From: Przewalskia tangutica
Taxonomy: Eukaryota; Streptophyta; Magnoliopsida; Solanales; Solanaceae
Length of the DNA: 64,000 nt
Assembly (NCBI GenBank): GCA_029844215.1
Contig: CM056736.1
Span: 52,947,562-53,011,561, forward strand
Direction: 5' to 3'
The stretch's first letter is position 1. The number at the start of each line of letters is the position of its first letter. The translations under genes and the position numbers were made by a program. A model generated the notes under the pieces. The model was not told the origin of the DNA, did not search any database, and saw only the letters and a program-made list of their open reading frames with translations. This document shows, in pieces, positions 44,554 through 56,640 of the stretch.

Positions 44554-44965
44554 TGTTAACACTAAAAAATAATTCAAGTATTTATCCGAATTCACTGACA
44601 ACTGAAATATTAGGAGCCGAATTTACTCCTAGCCCTCGACGACAAAGAACTTCATCGGATACTAAGGCATCTTAGCCGAAGTCGTTGGTTATAGGTACGA
44701 CCGGGACCCACTCAGATCCAGGCACATCGACGACCAAGTCAAAAGAATTTTCAGACCACCAAAAGCGGTAACGACCAACAACAACCATATGGAAGTACCA
44801 TTATCCGATTCGAGCAAGAGGAGTAGAAAGTGAGAAAATCGAAACCACCTCCCCCATGGTCGGTCATTGGACTTAGTGAGTTAATTATGGCTGACATGGG
44901 GGGCACGTTTTGTATAGTTTTTTTTGTACTATAAATACTCATTATTTGTACATATAAAGGACACA
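44554..44965 (+). repeat. Tat 3' LTR, truncated by T3
   Basis: It matches the first part of the 5' LTR, including 'ggagccgaatttactcctag' and 'gtactataaatactcatt', and stops at 'aaaggacaca', where T3 begins. The missing ~250 bp should reappear to the right of T3, beyond the window. Confidence 0.85.
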
Positions 44966-45849
44966 TGATCGATCGGCCGAACCGGGCGTGGTAGTGCCTA
45001 CACAGGCACCCTTCTACCTTAACAATACAAGTAAGCTGCGGAACTGAAATAACACCTCATTTTTTTTCTTTAAAACCAACGTACGTGCAAGGCAAAGACG
45101 ACAGGGCTGTCATATAATATACATAATAAAAGACACTACACTGTACATGAGTCCAATCCCACATATGAATACAGACCTCTAGGAGTTAAACAGAACTATG
45201 ACGGGACGAGGCCCCGCCGTACCCAAAACTATACAAAGCCTGTACTGAAGGACATATACCAAAGATAAACTCCGGAATAGAAGGAGCTTATCCAAAACCC
45301 TGAGCAGGATCCTACACCTGCCGATCACTGAATCACACTAAACTGCGGCGTGAACGCATCCCCGGCGAGGTCAAGACTGAAGAATGTACCAAGTATGTGA
45401 GCGATGAAATCGTAATAAAATCATAGCGATCTAAATAACACGGAGACATGTATGATATCCAACCTACGAGACATAACACATGCGATCATATCAAGTCGGG
45501 ACGCAGCCCTCAAAGTCATTACTCAATATAACTATGGGTCTCACGCCCGTAATATCAATCGTGCGTGGAATCCTTCTTCTTTGGCGATCCGCGATGTAAT
45601 AACACCAATAAGGATACATGAACACCAAGTCCCACTGTGTCCTCAATACCTCGTGGTCCCATGCCGGAATCCACATCGTAAAAGCGTGACCATAGGGTAA
45701 CACAAACAAATCCGGGGACATATGATAATCAAAATACAACACATTGTGCCTTACTAACAATGAGAGTAAGCGATAGTATCCTTACTGATATAAACTAGGA
45801 AGCTCATGATCAAGCGGGACCATCCGCGCGATATCATTTAGCAATCCTA

Positions 45850-46100
45850 TTCACGGGACTATTTCACCGCGTAGGTCGCGTGGACGCGTGAGGTATTCCT
45901 CGCGTATTTGGACCGCCGCGTGGGACTATTTCACCGCGATAAGCCCTTTCGGACCGCGTGAGGTATTTCGCATAGGACAATTTCACCCGCAAGCCCTTAC
46001 GGACTCGCGTGAGGTATTCCTCGCATAGGTCGGACGCCGCGTGGGACTATTTCACGCGCGTAAGCCCTACGGACTCGCGTGAGGTATTCCTCGATCGTGG
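45850..46100. repeat. ~60-bp tandem array in T3 left LTR
   Basis: Four to five units of 'gggactatttcaccgcgtaa' plus 'cggactcgcgtgaggtattc'. The right-LTR copy is 61245-61495. Compared with solo LTR B2, most CCCGCAT motifs read CGCGT or CCGCAT. Confidence 0.85.
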
Positions 46101-46215
46101 GTAGCAAATCCACGGAATTATGCAAATGCCACAAACCGGGAATGACCGAAACAGTGATATACCAATAGCACACCTGGCCGCTATTTCCAAGACACATAGG
46201 CAATTCTCAATTAAC

Positions 46216-47172
46216 AAGCCCAAGTACTTATCACGGCATACTTAGACAAATTCTCAATTTATCAAGTCAAAGTACTAATCAAGGCATACATAGAATAATT
46301 CTCTTTTAACAAGCCAAAGTACTTATCAAGTTATACATAGAATAATTCTCTTTTAACAAGCCAAAGTACTTATCAAGGCACACTTAGAATAATTCTCTTT
46401 TAACAAGCCAAAGTACTTATCAAGGCACTTAGACAAATCCTCAATTTATCAAGCCAAAGTACTAATCAAGTTATACATAGAATAATTCTCTTTTAACAAG
46501 CCAAAGTACTTATCAAGTTATACATAGAATAATTCTCTTTTAACAAGCCAAAGTACTTATCAAGGCACACTTAGAATAATTCTCTTTTAACAAGCCAAAG
46601 TACTTATCAAGGCACACTTAGACAAATCCTCAATTTATCAAGCCAAAGTACTAATCAAGTTATACATAGAATAATTCTCTTTTAACAAGCCAAAGTACTT
46701 ATCAAGTTATACATAGAATAATTCTCTTTTAACAAGCCAAAGTACTTATCAAGGCACACTTAGAATAATTCTCTTTTAACAAGCCAAAGTACTTATCAAG
46801 GCACACTTAGACAAATCCTCAATTTATCAAGCCAAAGTACTAATCAAGTTATACATAGAATAATTCTCTTTTAACAAGCCAAAGTACTTATCAAGGCACA
46901 CTTAGACAAATCCTCAATTTATCAAGCCAAAGTACTAATCAAGGCATACATAGAATAATTCTCTTTTAACAAGTCAAAGTACTTATCAAGTTATACATAG
47001 AATAATTCTCTTTTAACAAGCCAAAGTACTTATCAAGGCACACTTAGAATAATTCTCTTTTAACAAGCCAAAGTACTTATCAAGGCACACTTAGACAAAT
47101 CCTCAATTTATCAAGCCAAAGTACTAATCAAGTTATACATAGAATAATTTTCTTTTAACAAGCCAAAGTACT
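46216..47172. repeat. 48-bp minisatellite with higher-order order, 21 copies (T3 left LTR)
   Basis: I count 21 occurrences of the core 'aagccaaagtact' (or a one-base variant). Three unit types can be told apart: 'cacttagacaaatcctcaat' (A), 'gttatacatagaataattct' (B) and 'cacacttagaataattctct' (C). They recur largely in the order A-B-B-C, about 190 bp per super-unit. The right LTR has 23 copies; T2 LTRs have under four. Confidence 0.93.
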
Positions 47173-49460
47173 ACGTACGTACATTCCTTTATAAAAGACT
47201 CCTTTCTATGTAAAGCCCCAAGATACTAACACCCGTAGTATCAAGGCGTGTCTATTTTTCAAAGTAAGTTACTACACTTTTAGAAAACTCATTTCAAAGC
47301 TTGAAATCAAGTAACTCCAAATTTTCACAATCTAGGCAACTTATGCCGATTTAATCAAAATAGACAACTTTCTAAACCTTCCATAAAGCCGTTATAACCA
47401 ACTTCCCATAAAGCCGTTATAACCCTTTATGGTTTTAGACGTATCCATTCCTTCAATAACCAAGAGACTTATACTATTAAAACCAAGTATCACATACTTA
47501 CAAATAAAGTTCTCAACTTTCAAAATACTTCAAGTCTCTTAGTAGTTAGAAAACAAGTTTTCTTCTACTTTTTAAACCTCAAGTAACTTCACCCTTAACG
47601 CAAGTTACTTCTCTTAAATCATGTCATTTCTCCTCTTTTAAATCAAATAAGTAAATCACTCCTTTGACTCACAAAGTCATTATAATGACCTTTAGGTTTT
47701 AGAACTAAGGCACTAGCCAAAAGATTTGGAAACCACTTCCTTTTCAAGTCTCTATGTACTTTAAGAAAAATACCTTCACTTTTAAGAATCCAAACTTCCT
47801 AAGGAAATGGATTATACTACTTACAATTTAAACATCAAAGTACACTCGAGGAAGTACATAGAACAAATTCTATTTTAGGCAATCCAAATACAAGCAAGGA
47901 ATGGATCATTCAGGAGTAGAACTTACTTTCTTTATTCTAAAGAATCATGCTAGAAGAGGAGATAGTTCACATACCTTTCTGGCTAATATCCACAAGCTGC
48001 GAATCGCGTGCGTAGAAGTGTCAACCTATAATGGTCACAACAAGACTATCAACTTCTAGTCTCTACGTAGAATAATACTAAGTATACGATCTGCAATTCT
48101 ACGGAAAATCGGGCAAAGACCTCCTTTGTTTCTACTTACTTTGCCACCTTTTCAAGGCCAAATACAATAACCAACAAGCGCATTTAAGGCTCCAAACAAC
48201 ATCCAACCAAAGGGATTACACGCCTTACACCACATGTAAAATTCCGCCCACAATTCATACGAAATAGTATAAAACTTCACTAGCCATTCTCTACCAACAT
48301 ATAACCAATCACACTCGTCTTTTCCAATCCTTCTTACAATTCCAAGTTCTAAGGTCTAACATGTTATATAGTCTAAACAACTTCAACAACTACAATTTCC
48401 TTCTTTATTCAACATGCGACGACTTAAACTAATAATCAACTTGAATTCCAATCTTAAAGCTAAACATGCTAGATTTCGGATTAGGGTTCCAATAGTCAAA
48501 ATACTTATCAAAATTCATACTATATAACTCATGCTTGCTAATAACCATAGAAACAATGATAAGTAAACCTTAATTGCTAAAACGACAAGAATATACCTTT
48601 AAAGCCCTTAAAATTTCCAAGATTCCAAAGTCGCGCCTTAGCAATTCTTAGCTCCTTTCCTTAGGTTCCAATCCGCTCAAGCACTCCAGAGGCCTATGAA
48701 GAACCCATCTTCAAGTTCTAACTTCAAAGTTGAAGAACTCCCTTAGTTTCCGCCTTGCGACTAACGTAAAAATACGTTTTTTCCGAAATCTTTCTATTGA
48801 GATAACCTTACAACACTCTTAGGAACCTTGGTTTTAAGTCTTGTGAACAAAGGATCAAAATCACAAATTTTTGTGTGGGTATAGTATGCAAACCCGAGAG
48901 CAATGTTGCTAGAACAATGGTTCTCTAAAATTTTCTAAGTGTAATGAGCTAGTCTTGCACTAGTATTAACCTTATAACACACAATGGAGGGCTTAGACTT
49001 AAACAAATGTGAGGCTAGGATTAAAATCACATGGATCAAGCCTAAGTGGCAAGTTGACTAGTCAATTATGTCAAGCTTTGAAGACTTATCTTCCAAGATG
49101 TTCAATGACCATAATACCCCTCCTCTAATTCGACCAAGACCACTTATGGGGGTGCCACATGTCGCCCTCTCATTCGTCCATAAAATTCCGTAACCCTCGT
49201 GGGACCCACGAAACGTAAAATTCCTAGGGTGGGCCCCACATGACCAAATCCGTAAAGATAAATTTCCATAATATTAACAAGTTCCATATTTTTCAAATAA
49301 TGAATTTTGAGAATCCAATTCTCAACAACGAACATTTTTCCTTTCCGACGTTCGGAAGATTTTCCGTCGGAAAAACAATTCTTCCTTTCGTACCTATTTC
49401 CAAGTCTTGTTTCCTTTCGTACATTCTTTTTTACAAGTTCTGCACTTACGGGGTGTAACA

Positions 49461-49474
49461 TTCTTCCCCCCTTA
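49461..49474 (-). other. T3 polypurine tract
   Basis: Plus-strand 'ttcttccccccttag', the complement of the same PPT as T1 and T2, next to the 3' LTR end. The inverted repeat 'cattcgtccccgaatg' follows at 49479-49494. Confidence 0.9.
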
Positions 49475-50230
49475 GAAACATTCGTCCCCGAATGTTCTTA
49501 GACGGTTGCCAAGCTATACACACTCCGGCACAATCTCTATACTATGCCTATCGATCAAAACTGCACAAGACCAACGATGCCACACATGGCCACCACATCA
49601 TACGTAAACATAACAATGGACCTTCCGTCGCGACCCCTTCTCACAAAACTCGAAGGTTACTGTCTTCCCAAAACACGGGATCCTTGGGGTTCCTTTATTT
49701 CCTTACTTGTCATACTTTCTCGTGCTTTCAAACTTATCTAGTACACGTACAAAATATCAATATCGTTCGCTTTCCACTCTTGGAGTTACTAATCAAACAC
49801 GGCCATTAAGCTACTTGAATTTTCGCTAAGGCTCTTCTCGGTCCTTACGACCTAGTTCGGTGAACGCGTCCACAAACTCGTACAACGATTAACTAAACTT
49901 GGGCCTGACATCCTCAGGACCCTATCACATAACGGGACCATTTCTAACTGACATTACCCCATTCCATACTATCGGCTGACCCGAAATGAGTTCATAACCC
50001 GACTCACCGTCACACTTAACTTCGTTCTTAGTGCGAATAAATCTCTCTTATCTCAAGGTACTTCTTACCCTATCCCCTATTCACTAGAGGTTCGTCACAT
50101 AAGCCAAAGTATTTCTACTGTACAATCTTCCCTATTGGTCTTACACTGTCATGGGGCAATTACAACTTGTGAACTTTATACAACTATAGTCTCGGTTCAC
50201 CTATCATTCTTGTCAACATTCTTACTTCTC
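49475..50230 (-). other. Conserved noncoding block in place of pol (T3)
   Basis: The inverse complement matches the T2 block: 'aggaccgagaagagcctt' (49822-49839 inverse), 'gtacgagttt' (49870-49887) and 'gtgatagggtc' (49919-49929). Frames at 49492-49809 are shadows. No protein features. Confidence 0.7.
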
Positions 50231-50235
50231 ACTTA

Positions 50236-50530
50236 CTAATCAAAGTATCCTACCTGCAGGGTACTATCACTTACAATCGCTAGCACCGCTATCTTGGTCA
50301 ATAACACAACGGCTTTCCTCACGACCACATAGTCTTCTCCTAAGAAACTGGAGGCTCGTCTTGGGACCTCAAAACTGGCGAAGAACTCGCCGATCGCGAA
50401 CAACATCCAGATACCACAGGGCATAAGCCCTATCAACTCTCGAGTCCGACTAGTAGCTCCTGCTACTCCTTTGCCCTTCAGGCGTTTGTTGCCCTCCTTG
50501 AGGCATAATCAGAACACAACAATACGTCGA
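50236..50530 (-). pseudogene. T3 gag remnant (N-terminal piece only)
   Basis: The minus strand reads 'VPRRASSFLGEDYVVVRKAV' and 'VLLTKIAVL', equivalent to the T2 gag segment 'SQLGEDYRFMREVVMLLTKR'. Capsid and zinc-knuckle parts are absent, so T3 has lost even more of gag than T2. Non-functional. Confidence 0.65.
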
Positions 50531-50614
50531 GAGGAATTATCTTACTAACACGGCTCATGGCACGATCTAGAGTGAGAAGAATAGAAACTAACTCTAAATG
50601 TCCTGTAGCCTCCT

Positions 50615-50648
50615 GTTTATGGGTGTGGCGCGCAACACACCGATAATC
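50615..50648 (-). other. Leader stem-loop with palindromic loop GCGCGC (T3)
   Basis: The inverse complement is identical over 34 nt to the T2 hairpin (stem 'gattatcggtgtg', loop 'ttgcgcgc'), 42 nt from the PBS. Confidence 0.6.
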
Positions 50649-50690
50649 AAGACTCTACTAGACACGGTCTATAGACATTCAGGGTCGATC

Positions 50691-50701
50691 GCTCGATACC
50701 A
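50691..50701 (-). other. T3 primer-binding site
   Basis: Plus-strand 'gctcgatacca', the complement of 'tggtatcgagc', next to the 5' LTR end at 50705. It has the same one-base shortening as T2. Confidence 0.75.
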
Positions 50702-50704
50702 CTC

Positions 50705-51350
50705 TGTCACGGCCGAACCCGGGCGTGGATAGTGCCTACACAGGCACCTTCTACCTTAACAATACAAGTAGCTGCGGCGAAATAACACCTCATTTTTTTT
50801 TCTTTAAAACCAACGTGCGTGCAAGGCAAAGCAGACGCAGTGCCATATAATATACATAATAAAAGACACTACATCGTATATGAGTCCAATCCACATATGA
50901 ATCAGCACCTCAGAGTTAAATCGAACTATGACGGGACGAGGCCCGCCGTACCCAAAACTATACAAAGCACATGCTTGAAGGACATATACCAAAGATAAAC
51001 TCAGGAATAGAAGGAGCTTATCCAAAACCACAGCGAGGATCCTACACTTGCCGATCACCGAGCTGCGTACCTAAACTCGTGGCATGAACGCGGCCGAAGG
51101 AGGTCAAGACGAAGAATGTACCAAGTATGTGAGCGATGAAATCGTAATAAAATCATAGCGATCTAAATAACACGGGAGACATGTATGATATCCAACCTAC
51201 GATACATAACACATAAGCGATCATATCAAGTCGGGACGCAGCCCTCAAAGTCATTACTCAATATAACCACGGGTCTCACGCCATAATATCAATCGAGCGT
51301 GGAATCCTTCCATTCTTGGCGATCCATGATGTAATAACACGATAAGGATA
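50705..51350 (-). repeat. T3 5' LTR, piece left of T4
   Basis: It begins on the plus strand 'tgtcacggccgaacccggg' and matches 44966-45612. It is interrupted by T4 after the duplication ggata (51346-51350) and continues at 61001. Confidence 0.88.
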
Positions 51351-53755
51351 TGTCACGACCCGTTCGGCCCGTGATCGTGCCTTACCGGCACCCAGTAGTC
51401 ATACATCAGTAATCGTGGAAATATAAAGCAAGACATGAAACGATTTATAATATAAGACACGCTTATGTGAGAAAACATCGCCTTTCGGCATACATAAATA
51501 AACATGGTTTAGCGATTACATCCGAATCATTGCACAACATGACTACTGACCTCTAAGGAAATATACAACTATGGCGGGACGGGGCCGCCATACCACTCAG
51601 ACAAAACTATCTACACAGGAGATCATACCCAAAAGTAGAGCCTCGGAAAGATGGAGCTCCGACACCAACGTAGAGATCCTAAGAATGTGGATCTAGCACT
51701 GCTTGCCGCTACTGCGGCATGAACGCAGCCCGAAGGAGGTCGATCAACAGTACTAAGTATGTGAAACTGTAAAGTACTTAAATGAAATCATAACACTTTT
51801 TAAAACCAGTTTACAAATATGTATGAAGCAATCGAGAACCGCGCATAGTGCCACATCACAAACAAGAGCAATAGGTAAAGCGTAATAGGTCTTTTCTAGG
51901 CTGCGAATGATTCAAGCAGGCCACTCGCGTATTATCACTCGCAAGCCTAATCCTGGACTCCGAGTCGCATGAAGCCACTCACGTGGGCGCGTGAGGTATA
52001 ACCCGCATCGGTGGTACTCCTCGGCATCGCCCCGGACTCGTTGTCGCGTAGCGCATAGACCGCATGAGGCATAACCCGCATACTAACACGGAACTCGTAG
52101 CTCGATAGGCCCTCGGACCGCGTGAGGTATTCTCGAATCATGGTCCTGCATCGCTGAGTCTACCGCGTCGGAGGCGCTTAACCCTGATTATCTCAAGAGG
52201 TGAGTGATGGTACACTAACATGCGAACTTATCTTTAAACAACATAAGCACAAGAATACTCTTTTCACAAACGTTACAAGACACTAACACATAGCATCATA
52301 TCATGTCTACTTATCAAACCATCTTATTATTCTTTTCACAATTCAATATAAGTCCATTATAAACACATAGGCAAACTATTTCTTTTATCAATCTTAAGTG
52401 GTTATACTTAACTTCCCATAAGGCTAGTATAACTCTTAAGCTTCGCTTTAAAAACCAATTAGTTCTCTTCATTAAAAATGATTCAAGATTCTTAGAAATG
52501 CTTTGGATCTTTATTATTCGGCTTAAGCCGTGAGGCATTCTGTAAGTGTTATTCGTGCTTAAAGCGTGAGGCATGCAGTAAGTGTTATTCAGCTTAAGTC
52601 AAAGACATTGCCGTAGTTATATTTTAGTTATCACGTACGTCTACCGTACTATATATATTGTAAAATATCATGCTTTAGGAAGAATCACATACCTTACCGT
52701 GAAAACCACCGCCAAGTCAATATGTCGCAGAGAGTCACTATAATAGTCACAGATATCTATCAAAGACTACTCAAGGTCATTCTAAACAGAGGTTCACAAT
52801 TCTACGGAAAGTCGGGCAAGACTTCCCTACGGTGAGTTATATAAGTTCATTGTGAAACAATCTATGTAAAGATTTGATTATTCTTCTTTAAACCCTTCTA
52901 CTGTGGTAACAGTTCAATTATATTCGTGATATTCTTCTAAGTATTTATACTTATTCTTATACTACAACAGTAAGTATTCTCTAATTCAAAAGAGGTTAGG
53001 ATTAGTTACCTCGGTAAGCCCAATAATATCCTAGAAAAGTCGCACTGAGCAAGGTTTTGCTCCTAAGTTGTATGCTCAGAAACCTTAGAAGTTCTTCACA
53101 ACTTCTACTAAGTACTAAGGTATTTGGGCTAGGGTATTTTGGGCATTATAACAATACAAGGCAACTTTTCTACCAAGGGAGGGGGTAGGTTTTGGCTAGG
53201 CTAGGGGGCCTCGGCCAAACTACTAGGCTAGAGGGGGTGTATTCGGCGAGGGCCTTCAGGAGGGGAGGTGTTGGGCGAAAAGGCTACAAGGAGAGGAGAG
53301 GATTTTCAAGACTTGGAAAGATTTGTGGATGAAGAACTCTTCATCTCTAAGGGGTATTTATAGCTCAAGCCTTGGCCAACCAATGGCCAAGATGAAGACA
53401 AGTGCAAGGCAAGTGTAGGGTGAGGATTAACTATACACAAATATCCTACCAACTCCTTGACTTTGTGCAAGGCACAAAAACGTGCCCAACCTTCTCCATT
53501 TTCGTCCAACGGGCGATTGAGTCCATCGATGGGAGGTGCAGTGTCGCCTCCCGTTGGTCCAAAATGTTTCGTCTCTCGGAAAAATCCATAAAAATTAGTA
53601 ATGGCATAGCGGAATTTTCCTACGAAAGTTGTGGAAACGTTTCGCCGGAAAGCGATTCTTTGCGAGTTGTGCACAATTTGAACTTGGCCTAATCTTTAAG
53701 GCTAAACTTTTAGACGTATTCCCTTACGTACATACTGCGAAATACGGGTATAACA
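51351..53755 (-). repeat. T4 3' LTR (left copy)
   Basis: 2405 bp, plus-strand ends 'tgtcacgacccg' and 'acgggtataaca'. Modules: 'gcgggacggggccgccatac' (51572), 'cgcatgaagccactcacgtg' array-like part (51900-52150), TATA on the minus strand (53345-53356) and a G-rich leader (53165-53245). AT-rich parts match the right LTR almost perfectly. Confidence 0.9.
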
Positions 53756-53899
53756 TTCTCCCACTTAGAAACATTCGTCGAATGTTCCTTCCCAAGACGA
53801 TTAACGATAAGATTCTTCATAACTTAAACGATTGCAAAAGCCACACACGCCACGTAACAACACTTAGGCATGAATGATAACGAAAATTTACAAGTAAGA

Positions 53900-54130
53900 A
53901 AGTGAATTACGGAGGTGTGGGAATAGGTGAGGATACTTCGCCTCATGTCCTCGCCGGCTTCCCACGTCATCTCCTCCCGAGCTCGTTCGCCACAGGACTT
54001 TGACTGAAGCCACGTCCGGTCGCAGACGCCTAACTCGACGATCGACTATCGCTATGGGAATCTCCTCATCGATAACCGCCGGTCACACGGACATCGTCAA
54101 TCGGGTGTACCACAGATGGATCCGATACAT
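53900..54130 (-). pseudogene. T4 chromodomain end of integrase
   Basis: The minus strand around 54015-53930 reads 'VASVKVLWR', then in the next frame 'EEMTWEAGEDMRR' and, one frame on, 'KYPHLFP'. V-x-W, T-W-E and Y-P-x-L-F are the marks of the chromodomain at the end of Tekay/Del integrases, which targets insertion to heterochromatin. At least two frame changes. This domain is the best support for the chromovirus assignment. Confidence 0.75.
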
Positions 54131-55200
54131 CTCGCCGGCGTAGATACGTGAAAAAGCGGATGCATTGCCTCCGGATCGGACGGCAGATTCAACTCGTAGG
54201 CAACCCCGCTTACCTGCGGACAATCTGAACGCCCGATGTACCAATTTGAGTTTCCTTCTTCCGAATCTCATCACACCCTTCACTGGGTGACACTTAGGAA
54301 AACCCAATCATGAACCTCGAACTCAAGATCCGACGACGATGATCTGCATCGACTTACATCGACTCGAGGCTGTCGATAGCGCCTCGGATAAGCTTCACTT
54401 ATCCACTGGTGTACCAAATCGTCCCACTAGCGCACTCGCCACATCGAACCAACCTATAGGCGATCGCACTTCCTCATACAAGGCCTCATAAGGCGCCATC
54501 CGAATCTGGAGTGGTAGCTATTATTATACGCGAACTCAACTAGAGGCAAATGATCCTCCCAACTACCTGAAGTCAATAACACGGGCTCGCAGCATATCCT
54601 CGAAGTCCGGATAGTGCGCTCTGCTGTCCGTCTGCTCGTGGATGAAATGCGATACTCGTGCTCACTGCGTCCTAAACCCCTGCGGAAGGACCTCCGAAGT
54701 TAGCCGTAAACCGGGCTCCTACATGCGATATGATCGAAGTAGGGACTCCATGCGATCGACGATCTCGGATGTAAAGTCGGCATAATCCTCGGTAGAAAAA
54801 GTCGTCTGACGGGAAGAAAGTGGGCTGATTTCGTCACCGCCGACGATAACCCATATAGAATCATGTCTCCTCCGAGTGCGAGGTAATCTGTGATGAAGTC
54901 CATGTTGATTACCTCCCACTTCCGGTCGGGATCTCAATCGTGCGTAACAAACCACCGGCCTGCGGTGCTCTACCTTCACTGCGACAACACGGGCCGAGCT
55001 ACGAACTCGCAACGCCCTCTTCAAGCCATCCCACCAATACACGGATCTAAGGTCGTGGTACATCTTGGTCGACCGGATGGATAGAGTAACGCTTGTATGT
55101 GTGCTTCCCCAGAACCTCGCCAAGTCCTCAAACATCCGGAACACATGCGCCTCAAACCTTAGCACCCATCGTGCTACCTCAAAAGGACCGCGCCTCACGA
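54131..55200 (-). pseudogene. T4 integrase, frame-broken
   Basis: Reading on the minus strand from 55198: 'FEDLARFWGSTHTSVTLSIR', then 'KMYHDLRSVYWWDGLKRAL' (zinc-binding side, near 55080-55010). 'MDFITDYL' and 'TKSAHFLPVRR' (54903-54790), and in another frame 'EDYADFTSEIVDR', mark the catalytic core. The core aspartate region and the DDE glutamate cannot be read in one frame. It would catalyse insertion. Frames on the plus strand here are shadows. Confidence 0.75.
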
Positions 55201-55475
55201 AGAGTCAGATCACGATATCGAATCAAAGCTGGATCCTCGGCTGTTGCCTCTTCACCTCGCCGACGATGGAAGACTCGGCAACCTCACGAACTCTAACCCC
55301 ACCGCTATCGTAATCAATCAAACGGACACCAGGCTCGCTAGCGATGCAAATCACGAACCATGTCTCTCTCTCTAGCCGCATCCGATAGGCTCCCATCGAC
55401 CTACGACTAGGCATACGCCACAACATTGGCCTTCCGGGTGGTACAGGATATCAACATCGTAATCCTTAAGAAACT

Positions 55476-55735
55476 CTAACCACCGTCTCGCCGTAAGTTC
55501 ACTCCTCCGGTGAAGATATACTGGAGGCTCTTGTGGTCTGTATAAATATCCACGTGAACCCCATACAAATAGTGCCTCCAGATCTTCAAAGCGTGAATCA
55601 CAGCTGCCAACTCCAAATCATGGGTGGGGTAGTTCCTCTCGTTTTTCTTCAGCTGTCGGGATGCATATGCTATAACTCTGCCATGCTGCATCAACACACA
55701 TCCCAACCCGATGCCTGACGCATCACAATACACAA
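55476..55735 (-). pseudogene. T4 RNase H
   Basis: A clean 85-codon stretch reads 'YCDASGIGLGCVLMQHGRVI', 'YASRQLKKNERNYPTHDLEL' and 'VDIYTDHKSLQYIF'. The catalytic D (CDAS), E (DLEL) and D (YTDHKS) of Ty3-type RNase H are all present. It joins the RT upstream (right) and the integrase downstream. It is the least damaged part of T4. Confidence 0.9.
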
Positions 55736-56640
55736 CATAACCGTCTGGACCCTCTAGAAGAGTAAGAAGCGGGCGTCGTCGATCTCTCTTTCAAGAATCG
55801 GAAACCTCGCCACATCGATCCATCGGAACTTGGCGCTCGAGTCACCTAGTCAATGGTGCGTAGATAGAAGCAAATTTCTCTGAACCGCGATAATATCCTG
55901 CAAGGCGAAATCGCGAACCTCGCCGGAGTAGTAGGTCAGGCAAGTCTGCCGATCTTGGCGTATCCACTCGAATGCCATCAGCCCGACAATATGCCCAAGA
56001 AACGCCATCAAGTCAACCAAAACTCACATTTGGAAAACTTGGCGTATAATCAGCTGGTCTGAGAAGCTCGGCCACCGCCAGAAATGCTCGCGTGCTCTGC
56101 TCTGGCGAGAATAAACCAAGATATCATCAATGAACACTATCACAAACGTGTCAAAATGGTTTGAACACTCGGTTCATCAAATCCATGAATACCGCGAGCA
56201 TTGGTCAACCAAAGACATGACCACGAACTCATAATGCGTCTGGGTCTGAATGCGATCTAGGGACATCCACCTCTCTGACTCGGACCTAATGATAGCCCGA
56301 GCGCAGATCAATCTTGTAGAAACATCTCGCACCCTGCATCTGGTCGAACAAATCATCAATCCTTGGAAGGGGGTATATGTTCTTAATGGTCACCTGTTCC
56401 GCTTGCACATGTCAACACACATGCGCTGCCCCGCCCTTCTTCTTCACGAACAATCGGCGCTCCCGAGGAGAAACACTAGGCCCGATGAAGCCGCTTCTCC
56501 AAAGAAATCTCTAAGCCGATCCTTCAACTCTCAACTCGGCGGTGCCATTCTTTATGGCGGAATGGAAATAGCCGAGTGTCCGCAATATGTCAATACAAAA
56601 CTCAATCTCCTCTCATGAGGATACCCGAGGTCATCCGAAA
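55736..56640 (-). pseudogene. T4 reverse transcriptase, frame-broken
   Basis: The catalytic box 'VIVFIDDILVYSR' is readable at 56143-56105 on the minus strand. Upstream (right) pieces such as 'MQGARCFYKIDLRSGYHQ' can be traced across frames at about 56350-56270, and 'PPFQGLMI' near 56370. The order and content fit a Tekay RT. Frame changes every few dozen codons mean no continuous protein. The surviving Y-x-D-D-type box (F-I-D-D) is intact, unlike in the Tat RT. Confidence 0.85.

Larger units (their letters stand above)
13287..44965 (+). mobile_element. Tat-lineage Ty3/gypsy retrotransposon, heavily nested
   Basis: The element comprises a 5' LTR (13287-13949), PBS (13954-), gag (15080-15371 joined to 27197-), protease, RT, RNase H, an extra archaeal-like RNase H and integrase (to 32849), a 3' noncoding tail (32850-33243 and 43978-44540), PPT (44541-44553) and the first 412 bp of the 3' LTR (44554-44965). 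Insertions removed, about 9.1 kb remains, a usual length for Tat. The order PR-RT-RH-aRH-IN and the second RNase H are diagnostic of the Tat group. Many stops and frameshifts make it inactive. It hosts T1, solo LTR Y (with T2) and T3 (with T4), so it is the oldest large insertion right of the proteasome exon. Confidence 0.85.
44966..49460 (-). repeat. T3 3' LTR (left copy)
   Basis: About 4.5 kb; the extra length over T2 comes from the expanded 48-bp minisatellite (46216-47172). It has the family-B modules in reverse order: 'gggtctcacgcccgtaatat' (45536), ~60-bp array (45850-46100), paired 'ccgttataac' motifs (47389-47424), the cacgcc/catgtaaaa hairpin (48228-48243) and an ABRE-less U3 end near 49150-49250 with 'gtgggccccacatgacc'. 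It ends 'acggggtgtaaca'. Minus frames such as 49144-49461 are U3 shadows. Confidence 0.85.

Noticed and set aside
46216..47172. Regular ~48-bp repeats that could suggest a CRISPR-like array
   Set aside because: Units are contiguous tandem repeats without unique spacers, lie inside a plant LTR and are present in both LTRs of T3. No cas genes.
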